Of a DNA stretch of 64,000 nt, positions 50,165 to 60,613 are shown one piece after another. Source of the DNA: Trametopsis cervina (Eukaryota > Basidiomycota > Agaricomycetes > Polyporales > Irpicaceae); contig MU278359.1 of NCBI GenBank assembly GCA_022385755.1, positions 1-64,000 of the forward strand, written 5' to 3'. A model generated the notes under the pieces. That model worked only from the letters and a program-made list of their open reading frames with translations, was not told where the DNA came from and did not search any database. A program made the position numbers and the translations under genes. Each line of letters opens with the position of its first letter. Within the stretch, counting starts at the first letter, position 1.

Positions 50165-50320
50165 TCTGTTGATACACCAAGATACACGGATGAATCTAAT
50201 ACAAGGCAAGAGACATGAATGAATCTGATACAAATGCAAGACACCAAGAAATATGCAAGCCACCAAGAAACATGCAAGACACCAAGAAACATGGATGAAT
50301 CTGATACAGGACACAGACGG
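50165..50320. repeat. Short tandem and dispersed repeats
   Basis: Three 19-base direct copies of tgcaagacaccaagaaata occur back to back at 50235-50291. They are flanked by three copies of atgaatctgataca near 50188, 50217 and 50293. The copies have no unique spacers, so this is a minisatellite. Part of it is conserved near 54920-55010 in the second module copy. Confidence 0.75.
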
Positions 50321-50381
50321 GTCGTGTTGGGACATCCATGCCAACTCTATGCCAACTCTCTGCTCGCCCACTATGGCAAGC

Positions 50382-51515
50382 TTACATAAAGCGACGAATA
50401 AGAGCATCACACACACCTGCTGCCTCCGTCGTGATCTTGCGCAGCCGCCGCATCATGGCCTTTAAATCTGCAATCTGCTCTTCCTCTCCCCCCGCCTCTT
50501 CTGCCGCGCCCGACCTTGCACGTTTACCTGAGCCGCCCTGGGCCTCTGCGCTCTTCCTCTTCCTCTTCGGCTCCCCTGGCATGACGCACGCCCTTCGCTG
50601 CGTGCGGCACGGACGACAGGCCACCACGGCGCCTTGTCCAAACCCAGTCCAATCGCACATCCCGCCCTTCTGCTGCTGACAGGCTTCGCAGGGCTTAACG
50701 CCGCGCCCGTATGCTGCTGCCTTCTTCGCCGAGTTCCGCACCGTCGGGTTCAGTGGGATGTCTTCCTCGCTGGAGTCACCTGGGACGTACTCTGCGTCGT
50801 TGTCGGAACTGTGATCCTCATGATGCGCATCCTTTGCGTCCCGCCGCTCCCTGATAGTAAGAGTGGCAAGACGGTCGGTCTTGCTGGTGCTCGTGGCTGC
50901 ATTTTCAAACTGCGATTCCTGAACAGGCTCAAAGAACTCCTCAAGCATCCTACTCTGATGCTGTGGTTCCTTTCTGGTCTTCCTCGCTCCCGAGTGAGAT
51001 TGTGTGATGCTCCCCGATCCTTCTCTTTGCGATTTGCCCTTCCTAGCTGCCTCTTCTCGCTCCTGCCGTTTACGCTTGGCCTCCTCTTGTTCCCGCTCCC
51101 ACCGTTCACGACCAAGCCGCTCCGCCTCCATCCGCTCATTCCACTCCTGCTGTTCACGCCTCGCCTCCTCTTGCTCTTTCCGCTTGACCTCCTTGCGCTC
51201 CTGCCGTTCACGAGCAAGCCGCTCAGCATCCTCCTTCGCCTTCCTCGCTGCTGCCTCCTTCTCCTGCGCCTCCCGGTTTTCTTGCTCAAGTAACAGTTCA
51301 AGCCTCTTCTCCTCTGCTTCCATCTCCCTGTCCTCCTCCTCCAGTCTTCTTATTTTCTCTTCTCTTCTCTTCTCCATATCTAAACGTCGCTGCTGCATCT
51401 CTCGCAGTTTTTCTCTTGCTGACAGCGCTGAAGACAAGACGAGACGTACCCAGTCATTGGGTTGTCATAAAAGCCAGCCACCTCACTCACCCCGGACTGC
51501 TTTCTCGGTTCCCAT
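50382..51515 (-). CDS. Coiled-coil protein with C-terminal Cys6 zinc-cluster-like motif
   Basis: Predicted 356 residues; exon 1 is 51515-51491 (MGTEKAVR) and exon 2 is 51427-50382, with a 63-base intron. Residues 10-145 form a very highly charged Glu/Arg/Lys coiled coil (MQQRRLDMEKRREEKIRRL and similar heptads). A linker with acidic SSDNDAEYVPGDSSEED follows. The C-terminal cluster has spacing C-x2-C-x7-C-x12-C-x2-C-x6-C (CEAC, CDW, CRPC, RRAC), close to fungal Zn2Cys6 binuclear clusters, then a basic region RKRKS. In ordinary Zn2Cys6 regulators the cluster is N-terminal and precedes the coiled coil; here the order is reversed. It may bind DNA, but no target can be inferred. A collapsed second copy lies near 55080-55427. 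Confidence 0.78.
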
Positions 51516-52250
51516 GGCTGCTAGTGGGTGAAAGACGAGGTGCTCCAGGTACTTGAGAAACGCTAAAATTATACCTTGCAATAGACGCGAAGGTTTAGGG
51601 CCAGCAGATCAGCACACATTCGCACGGTGTTCGTAGTTCGCTAGCCATGGTAGCATACTTACTGTACCCGTACAGTAGCACGAGAGTTTTTACTGTTCTC
51701 GTACCATAACAGGAGGGCCTCGACTTGCCATACAATAACACGATAGTATCAAGGCCAATCTGAAGAGTGGAGCCATTATTAACGTGCTCATAAAAACGTA
51801 TCCTGGGGGTGTACCTCGGTGCGTCCGTGCCGTCTTTGAAGGTCGATTGCTGTTGAGCACCCCTGGCCGAGTACTTGCACCCTCGTCAACATCTTCAGAA
51901 AAGGATTGCCACCCATAAAGAGGCAATAAACCCTGCCGCGCCCGTTGAATACTCATCTCGAGGAGTCTCCGGGCAGAGAAATGGGTTCTTCAATCCGCGC
52001 TGCGACTTTAGTAATAACGAAGTCGTTAATGTGTGGACACACCTTACGCACATGCGACAATAAAGCAGTACCAATTCTGATACGGTTGTGGCGCCGAGGA
52101 AGGTGCTCCTCATGTGGATCTGGTCATTGCCGACTTTAACGAGTTGCTGCAACCTCAGAGGCTCATGACACTCAGAGAGATAACACAGGCACTGTTTCAT
52201 GATCCTTGTCTCACAAGAGTCAGGAAGCTGTACCAGTGATACCTATTGAG
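51516..52250. repeat. Duplicated tail region, module copy 1
   Basis: This non-coding segment aligns by eye with about 55428-55830. Shared stretches are aaaattatacct, gtacccgtac.atagcacgagag, caaggtcaatctgaagag and gtaacacaggcact. It includes phased copies of gtaccataacacgagagt, clearer in the other copy. No gene seen. Confidence 0.65.
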
Positions 52251-53355
52251 CTGACTCAAGAGGACCAGCACTTATTGTGCCGAGCAAGAGGGGCATAAGA
52301 CCATTAGAGAGTGTACAAGCCAATACTTGATATAGGTGATGGCAATGAACTCACATGCTACTCTTAACATCAACCAGCCAGGCTGTCGCCATCACACGCT
52401 GTGATGAGCACAAGGCGGTGTGGATATCTTCAAGGCGCTTTACCTTGTGAAGGAAGACGGAGATGCGAGGGTCAACAATGTTAACGAGACGGTTGGAGCT
52501 AGCTATGTACCATCATCAGGTGAGACCAATATTCCACTGCATGATTCATTGGGATCACTCACTACTCCTATGAGTCGTCCGATGGATTAGCAGATGTGAG
52601 CGACCGTGCGGAACCTCAAGACCTTGGTGGACGAGAATCCGACTCTTTCATGTGTGCTAACGGAGGCACAGGAACTCCGCACGGAGCAGTTCAAGCAACT
52701 GGACACCGCCCAACTCGCCGGGATGGAAGGAGCGGACGATCCTGGAACGCATCTTGTTGATGAAGCTGGAGAGGTCGCATGATGGCACCACTCAGGAGAG
52801 CCTCTGGTTCCGGGCGGAGCTGATATTGATTACGGAGTCATCGGAAAGTGCACAGAGCTCCGGCAATCTTTTTGAGAGCGATGATCTAAGGACTTCCTCT
52901 GAGGTGTCTGAGGGGTCACGGCGGGCAAGGATGTAAATGAGCACGAGAGCAAGGTGGTTGAGGAGCTCGAGAACGACAACTGGGATAGATTTCTCGCCGA
53001 TTCAAGGCCGAAAGGTTCATGTAATGAGAACAGTTGAGTGTGAAAGAAGTATGGTTCTGTATTGTGAGATTGAGTGCGATAAAACCGAAACATAATTTAT
53101 GCTACTCACTGCCACCCTACTTGAAGAGCGAGTCGGCGTTGAGCAAAACAGAGGGCTTCAATATCGGATATGTGTGAGATCGCAGTGAGATATGCATACG
53201 TCAGCCCATTGTCTACAATGTTGTGCAATGGTTATGGGTCAAGTGGAAGAGTTGCTTGCGTTCAGGACCGGAGTCGAAAACAGAGGAATCGCGGCGTCTG
53301 ATTGCCCGATAATCTAAAGTCAGTAGAGCCTTTCACCTCATTACGAACCCTCAAC
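52251..53355. other. Stretch with possible eroded coding sequence
   Basis: Open fragments on the plus strand read NLKTLVDENPTLSCVLTEAQ (about 52614-52673) and, in another frame, SHDGTTQESLWFRAELILIT (about 52775-52834). They look protein-like but are broken by stops and frame changes, so an inactivated gene or element is possible. No family recognised. Confidence 0.35.
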
Positions 53356-54673
53356 ATGACCGAAACACCAGCCTGCATCCGCCTCCCTCGCGAAATCGCC
53401 GACCTCATAATCAACGACCTCAAAGATGACAAGGAAACCTTGAAGGCGTGCTGCCTCATCTCGCGCGCTGCCGACACTTGGACGGCGTCATGCCGCGCGC
53501 ACCTCTTCAAAGACCTCACCGTGCACGTCCACCGGCACGGCACAAGCGTCGCGGAGTTCGTGCAGTTCCTCGACAAGGCGCAGTTTGTCGCGGAGAACAT
53601 TGAGCGACTCTGTCTGCGCAGGAGCAGCTTGCACCCAGTACGACATTCCATTGACGTGAGCGTCATGCGCAGCTTGCTGAGCAAGCTGCCGCACCTACGT
53701 CAGTTGTCGCTGCAACGTCTGTACTGCGCCCTGCAACAGGTCTCGGATGTGCCCTACGGATGCTCAAACCCGAAGTTCAAGCTGGAGACTCTGAAGTACC
53801 GACCCGACGTCGACAATGACCCCTTACCTGCCTTCCTGCAAATACTATCCCTGTTTTCGGAAGTGGACGAGCTAACTCTCCAGACCTACACTGTCAGGTA
53901 CGGCTCGCTGCCCCTGAGGGCCCCGCCCGCTGCTGACAGCCCACCCACGATCAACTCTCTCATCTTCGAGAGCGCCGAATATCCTATGCTGGCACTGGCG
54001 CGCGATGTCCTGCGGATTGCGTCGCTGCGCACGCTGGGCTTGCCGTTCGACCATCGGAGTCCAGGTTCAGATGTGTTTAAGGCGATGCTCACCCAGTATG
54101 GCCACAACTTACATGGGCTGATTATTGTGGTGGGTGACCTTGAGCAAAGAGGTACGTCCCTGCGATGCCTCAACCATCTCTTCTGAATAACGCGGTGCAG
54201 TGCGGCAAAAGGAATGGAAAAGCTGGCTAGAAACGCTGACGGCGCTCAAGTCCATGACCTTCATTGTCGCCTCGTCACACCACTACCCCAAGGGCGATAT
54301 CCTTCTGCCCTCACTCGCGAACTGCATCAACGGTCTCCCGCCCGCCCCGCTCGTCGAGATCAACCTGATCTACGCCGTCGCTCCGAAAATGGTGCTCATC
54401 GCTAGTTACGAATATTGGGAGTACTTCTCGTTCCTGTCGTTCCCAAAAGACCCGCTACAGCACGACGAGTACTTCGACGTTGCGTGCTGCGCGCTGCCCC
54501 ACCTACGGAAGGTGTTCTGCTGTTGGACGGTTGGACACATGTACTCGACACAACGCCCACATGACGTCGATTTTGACTTTACGCTGTGGAGGTCGTGGTC
54601 GCTCAACTTTACATACCGTCTTGAAAGGGGCTTTGAGCGGCTGACGAAGCGCGGCATGCTTCGTCTTAAATGA
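53356..54673 (+). CDS. F-box protein, tandem paralogue 4
   Basis: Predicted 422 residues from exons 53356-54151 and 54201-54673, with the array's phase-1 intron retained. Signature TPACIRLPREIADLIINDL, then LKACCLISRAADTWTASC and AHLFKDLTVHVHRHGTS. The middle includes LLSKLPHLRQLSLQRLYCA and PPTINSLIFESAEYPML. Exon 2 begins RQKEWKSWLETLTALKS and ends LTKRGMLRLK. Third codon positions are noticeably GC-rich. It lies 3.6 kb from paralogue 3 and starts the second copy of the duplicated module. No frame damage, so presumably functional. Confidence 0.88.
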
Positions 54674-55427
54674 CCCTTGCGCACTTTTCTATCTATCCTC
54701 ATATTGACCAAATCTGACTCGCATAATCCATACACTTGCAACGACGTCGACTGTTCGTTGGAGCGCACTGGTGGGCAACCTGGAAGACCGCATAGCCCTC
54801 GTCGTCTACCTTTGGTCCATCTCGGTCGGTCCATCTCCAGCTATAGCGAGTTGTGTAGCATGAAGCCGCATCGTCGGGGCGCAGCCCCACTATCAAGACA
54901 CGCTTCTGTTAATGCATCAAGATACACGGATGACGCTAAATATGACTACTAAACGACATGGATGAATCTCACAGAACACACCACGAGACCAATCTGATAC
55001 AGAGCATAGACGGCTGGAGCCAGAACCCACATCCTCGACCTCCTGCAAGCTCTGCTCGCGAGCTGACGGTACTGTGGGAGGATCACAGTTACATGGACTG
55101 CGCACGGACAAGAGCAGCGGGCACGCCCATTGCCTCCACTAGCAGCACGACCAGTCATCCAGCCTCTCCGCCACCTCCGCTGTGTCCTCCCGCTTTCCTT
55201 GTTCGATCGAAAGTTCAAGCACCTTTATCTCCTCTAGTCTCTCCGTGTCTTCCTCCTCCTACCTCCCCGCTGCTCCTTATCATCCTTTAGCTATTTCGAC
55301 ACATCGCTGTTGCACCTGTTGCAGCCATTCCCTTGTCGACAGTGCTGGAGACGATAAGTGTCTGGTTAGCAGGTCATCATAAATGCCAGTCAGCTCACTC
55401 ACTCTGACTTGCTTGCTCAGTTCCCAT
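54674..55427 (-). pseudogene. Module copy 2 flank with collapsed coiled-coil/Cys6 gene
   Basis: From 54880 the sequence matches the flank of copy 1 (catcaagatacacggatga near 54925). On the minus strand at 55427 a start like that of the intact gene survives, with MGTEQASQ matching MGTEKAVR, a donor-like agtgag and then LSTREWLQQVQQRC matching LSAREKLREMQQRR. Soon afterwards the frame meets stops. Only about 350 bases remain where the intact gene has about 1130. The coiled-coil region survives as a purine/pyrimidine-biased smear and the cysteine cluster is gone. This is an eroded copy of the gene at 50382-51515. Confidence 0.6.
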
Positions 55428-55830
55428 AGCTGCTGGAGGGGTGGGTGAGAGACAAGGTGGAGAAGGTGGATGAGAAAAGCCAAAATTATACCTCGCTGCA
55501 GAAGCGAAGGTTGAGGACCCGCAGATCAGAACACGTTCGCGCGGCTTTCGTGGTTCACCGATCATGGTATTTGCTGTACCCGTACCATAGCACGAAAGTT
55601 TCAGATTAATGTGCTTGTACTATAGCATGAGAGTGTCAACTCGCCGCACTTGTACCATAACATGAGAGTCAAGGTCAATCTGAAGAGGCTAGTCATCGCT
55701 GACTTTGGCAACCTCCGAAGCTCAAGATACCATGGGGAGTAACACAGGCACTTTTTAGAGAGCCCTGTCTGACAAGAATCATCAAACGGTGCCAATGCTA
55801 CCCAGTGATACGAAAGCCCGAGAGAACATA
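55428..55830. repeat. Duplicated tail region, module copy 2
   Basis: Homologous to 51516-52250 but shorter. Three phased units (gtaccatagcacgaaagt, gtactatagcatgagagt, gtaccataacatgagagt) lie between about 55578 and 55670 at intervals of roughly 40 bases. The remainder up to 56056 holds nothing recognisable. Confidence 0.65.
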
Positions 55831-56056
55831 ACAAGCATTCTGCCCGAAGCGTGAGGACATCATCGAGGTCCGCTACCATAGGAAGGAAGATGGACGACGA
55901 AGGCACTTCGACCCCCCGTGTGCTATAACGCACTGCTTGCTACCCGCGGAACGCATATGGACAAGCATCCGTAGAGGTCCAAACAAAGCGGCCCCTCTAG
56001 TTACAATAATCGGCACAGACATGTCCAGCTGCTATATGATCAACAAGATCCCTTCT

Positions 56057-58499
56057 TCAAGGCGAAGCCGAAGTAGAGGCCACAGGCTTTACGGGCTCGC
56101 TAACGTCCTCCACGATGATCAATGGTACCTCGCTCGAGGGCTCCACCGACGTTACATCTTGTCCGTGGCGAGGCTCACCCACAATGGTCTCCCCCGAAGG
56201 GCGGAACGCACCATCCGCAGGAGACAGTCTGACAAACAGGAGTATAAAAAACGACAAGGTCACCGCACCCGCCGCAAGCAGGAAAATGGCCTTCGGAAAT
56301 ATTGCAACCGTCTTCACGAAAGTAGTTCCAAACACAATAGGGCCAAGAATAAACGTGCTGCAGGCGCCATATCAGGAGTCGTCAGCAATTGCATGTGGGC
56401 ACAGGGATGGAGCTAACTCACCAGAGCGACTGAACGACACTCAATGCTCCGAACAGCTTTCCGGACTCGGTGCCTCCGCGCTGTATGTACAGTCCGAGAG
56501 CGACACTAGACACCGCCGGTTCGAAACCCGCGCCAAGCGCGTCTACCATCGTGAAAAGAGTGTATGGCACCGCAGAGTTCGCGAAACAGAGAAGGGTGTA
56601 GCTGACGACCTCTATAGCGATTGAGACTTTTGCAAGTGAGAGGTCAAATGCGAGCGCGTGATGCGTAGTGGATTTCGACGCGAGTGTTTCTGGGTCTGTG
56701 TTTGACTCCGTACGGCTTTCGTCGGAATCGGCTGGCAGGTGGATGGGGCCCGTCTTCGGTGTCGACTTGAAGAGTTTGATGCAGACTACTTTCAAGCATC
56801 AGAGATGTCAGATGACAGAATTGGGGGCGCATACGCACGAGGGAGAATAGCAGTCAGATAGAGCGCTCTGGTAACGCCTACCATGCTGAGCCAATATCCG
56901 ATCTATATAGACAGCTTAATTGATAATTTAGCCAGAGAGTTCATGCACAAACCTCCTCAGATGTCCATCCAAATGCAGATGCGGTGTATTGGAACTTGTA
57001 GGTGTATGATCCCTTTACGAAGAGATGTGAGTCGTAGATATCGTAGTAAGAAATCCGCCGGAATGACGCACTATGATAAGTTGGGTGCTGCCGTATGCAA
57101 GAGCAAGCAGTAGGAGATTCCAATCGCGCTTCGGTCGTTTCAGGGGGTCGAGATCGTCTGCCGCAGGCGCGGTAGGGTAAAACAACGCGAGCGGGGCCAA
57201 AATGCCCAAAAGCTTGGTCGACCGTTGCAGGATGCTGGAACGCCTCCGGCCTTGGGCAGCTTGTTCTTCCTCTCTTTTCAGTTTGCGTGCCTCAAGCTGT
57301 CGACGTTTGCTGAGCGATTCGGGTACAATGAACCACACAAGTACAGCGTAGAGCGCATGCAAGGTAGTTGAGATGTAGAAGACAGAGAGCGGGGACCCTG
57401 TAAAGTGGACGACGATGCCTCCGATTGTTGGTCCAAGGCCGAAACCAGCATAGGTGAGCCCGAGGAAGAGCGAGAAGATACGAGACCTGAGAGACGTTAA
57501 TTTTATGTTACTGTGTTTGCAGACAGGGCGAATCGCTTACCTGGATTCCTGTGGTGTACAATCTGCAAGATATGCATGGATGGTCGCTGATAAAGCAATC
57601 AACCCTAACGAAATCATAATCCTGATTAAGATATGCCTCTAAATCGGAAGAACGAGAAATTACCTCCACATAAACCGTTCAGTAATGCACCTACCAACAG
57701 AAACCTATAACCGCCAGGGAGGTATTTGTAGAAATGCACAGTCGAGATGAACACAACGTCGGTGATGAGGATCCCAAACACTGCGACACTCAACACTTTA
57801 ACTCGGCCGTATCTGTCTGACAGCTTGTAACCACTTGGTTAGTGAACTCGACTGATGAGGAGGCGGTGGAGACATACAGAGCCCCACCAACCGGTGGTCA
57901 TGCAGCTCAGTATGCCTATCGTCAACATCAGTGCGATGTCCAACTGTGCAACAGCCGCTTGCACTCTGGGTTCCTTTGCGCAGGCCTTCTTGTCCGCTGA
58001 TGTTGGATGAGACGAGATGCGCTCCGGAACAATCATCAGGGCGTACCATCTGATAGGCCGCCAGCGACCATCATGGCAGCGTTCATGAGAGAATCGATGG
58101 TCTTGTTTCCTTTGCTGAAAGTATTATGCTCCTTGTACGCAATGCATGCGAGCTCTGTGACTATCTCGACACGAGGCGCAGCAGTGGAAGCAGTTGCGCT
58201 GGAAGCGAGGGGCGCCACGCACAAAAACCTAGACAGAAAATGTTCAGAAAGATTCTACATCGGAGCGAGAGTTCGTTCACGCACCACAAGGGAGATGGCC
58301 GCTTGTACCATGGCAATTCACGCCTCGTCTCAAGAGATACGGCGTCCTCGTCGACCTCAGCGTTGGCGGGAGGCTCGTCCTCATACAAAGTGTCGTTCTG
58401 CACATGATGAGGATTCACTATCTCCTCTAGAAGCTCATTCGAGCCTATCACTCTCCCCGATCGCGCAGGTGAGAGTGTTCGTCCTACTCCTGCAGACAT
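56057..58499 (-). CDS. MFS transporter with split cytosolic loop
   Basis: Minus-strand gene with many short introns; not every junction is resolved, so exon limits are approximate. The order of readable parts is MSAGVGRTLSPARSGR (cytosolic start), FLCVAPLASSATASTAAPRV (helix 1), LTIGILSCMTTGWWGSV then DRYGRVKVLSVAVFG (motif A: D-R-[YF]-G-R). RFLLVGALLNGLCGG, TPQESRSRIFSLFLGLTYAG (motif B/C area) and GPTIGGIVVHFTGSPL follow. A long charged central loop (SKRRQLEARKLKREEEQAAQ) separates the two halves, and the second half ends FFILLFVRLSP plus an acidic tail. Twelve helices are expected. It resembles the fungal TetA/Hiat1-like MFS group; the substrate is unknown. It is unrelated to the DHA1 gene at 32075. 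Confidence 0.85.
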
Positions 58500-59381
58500 C
58501 GTCGACGGAGATGGACAGGGATAGGGAGTGGTTAGACGGACAAAAATGCCCGTTCGTTTGGTTTGGTAAAGATATCGCTCTGCTCTTTCCCAGTGACGCA
58601 GTCAAGCCCTGAGAAGCATTCAGCGAGCGCGGGAACTGCGCAAGAGACACTGCTCCATCCTGAAACGCTGTAGCCAAGTAAGTAACGCCAGAAAGTGATG
58701 CACAAATGGGACACTCACCCTCACATCATTTCGTCGTCTCATTCTTCTTCACGACATAATTTGCACGTTCCTATCGAACGAAGAAGATTTTCGATGACAA
58801 AAACGCTCCAGTATTTCTCAAGAGCTTGCACATTGTGAACATGGATTCGGGTAAGCGCGTAGTTTTGGCTTGCGTTGTTTTGCTCCCCCCATCATGCCTT
58901 CCTAATCCGGGGTCTGAGGCGGCTGGGAATGTCCCAGAGCAAACACATGCAGTTTGCTGGTCTAAGCAGAACAGTTTGATCACGAAAGCAGACTGCTAAG
59001 CTGTGAGGTGAATACAAGCATAATATCTGAGTCTGGGACACGCTACAATCTGTCAACGCTCTTATCATACAACATGGATGCTATGTCAAAACGAACACCC
59101 CCCCTTCCACACACATAACTCACGTATCGCGTGTAACATCCGATTCGATTATGAAGACCTAGGGAATCATAACCGTAACCTACTCATGCGCCAATCTATT
59201 TGTTCCCGTCTCTCATGCCTCGTTTGAGCTGCATTAAGTGATCACGCGGAAATGTAGACTTGATTCAGTCATATAAGGTGTGACAAACCAAATACCGAGA
59301 CCGGATTCATCTTGCAGAGACGGCCCAAACTTCCTAATGACGATCCGTGCGAGCATATAGAGACGCCACGATCTTCTCCTG
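58500..59381. other. Intergenic stretch
   Basis: About 880 bases between two minus-strand genes; no supported coding region or clear regulatory motif. Confidence 0.5.
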
Positions 59382-60613
59382 TTATACCTCCCCCCGACCT
59401 TTGCCTTCCCGCTTCGTAAAAATCCACCATCCAGGTACAGGCGCAATCACATCTCTCTGCCCACTCTCCGAGAGCTGATGATTTCTACTATCGGACACTC
59501 GAATCCCCGCAAAACCAGCTACCATTCTCGAAGGGAACATCTCGCCGTGGTCGTCTATCAGCACGTCGACTGCAGCATGGCCTGGAGGGATATTGTTTGT
59601 GTCGAGAACGTGGTACTGCACGTTATCGAGTATCAGAGCGCGCTTCGAGCGTCTGGGGACTTGAGTGCTTCCCCGAGTCCTCGTATACTAGAGACTCATC
59701 ATCTCAGAGACTTCGGTAGCAGGGATCTGGCATGGCGACTCACCCTTTGAATGGGAAGTCCGAGCCAGTTACCCTTGTACCCAAAGGCACAGAAGGCGGT
59801 GACCCATCCGGATAGCGTAGGTGGTCCACTGAAGTTATTCTCGACATGCGCGACTTTTTGCCAAAAGTCGATGTTCTCTGTCGAGTTTGGGTCATCGAAA
59901 GCCGATACGAAACGAGTGAGGACTGGCTTTAGCAGCGCATGCCACGCGGATGGCTCGTCCCCGTACTCCTTCAGTTTCTCAGCACGCCGCAGGATCTCCT
60001 CCCAATCCGCTTTCTCGCCTTCGAGTGTGACTTGTGGAATTCCACAGCGAAGTTGAAAAGTGTAGCTGAAATATGCTTGTAATGTGGCCATCATGATGAC
60101 TGCTGCGACAACCGTGTCATTCGATGTCGTAGTAGAAAACTTTGGTAAGATCCATTCTCGAACTTCCGGGTCGACGATGAACTTTTCCATCTCTCCTGTC
60201 ATTTGCGTGGCCATGACCGAGAAATCGACAGTGTAGCGAGTCCCATACGCCTCGACGATAACTTCTTCCTTCTCTTCGTGCGCAACAAACTTGGAACGAA
60301 GCTCCTCCGCGTGCGCGTTCACATAGAAATTGAACTGGACAAGAATGGCCAGCCATACGTCGTCGGGACGCAAGACCAGCGCGCGATGCTGGCAGTAGGC
60401 TTCAGTGATAGCCTGTACTAAGCCTTGGGGGGCGGGAAGGAGGGAATGGGCAGTTGCATCGCCACCTGAACCGAGAAAGGACTGCAGCATTTCGTCACAT
60501 CCGTCCGACTCGCTACGGCAAGACTGCGCAAGAAGGCTTGAAGATGATAATGTTATGGCGCCGGGAGGCACAGCATTGGCTGCGTGGGACGCTGGGCGGA
60601 AGGTGACAGGCAT
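59382..60613 (-). CDS. DUF4419 domain protein
   Basis: Predicted 391 residues; minus-strand exons are 60613-59744 and 59687-59382. Recognised by the family pattern: LRPDDVWLAILVQFNFYVNAHAEELR near residue 80, the long helix DTVVAAVIMMATLQAYFSY, then GIPQVTLEGEKADWEEILRR and TLSGWVTAFCAFGYKG. After the intron follow YHVLDTNNIPPGHAAVDVLI, MVAGFAGIRVSDS and PVPGWWIF. The intron acceptor at 59688 was chosen because it restores this conserved end; a nearer acceptor gives a stop. DUF4419 proteins are widespread in fungi and some bacteria and have no settled function. The sequence appears complete, with no signal peptide, so it is probably cytosolic. Confidence 0.9.

Noticed and set aside
50235..50291. 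Possible CRISPR-like repeat array
   Set aside because: The copies are contiguous with no spacers and the genome is eukaryotic; it is a minisatellite.
50634..51293. 219-codon plus-strand frame rich in Leu, Pro and Arg
   Set aside because: It is the complement of the Glu/Arg coiled coil on the minus strand; such shadows are expected there.
56515..56530. ggttcgaaacccgc resembling a tRNA B box
   Set aside because: It lies within an exon of the MFS transporter (GAGFEPAVSS on the minus strand) and no cloverleaf can be built around it.
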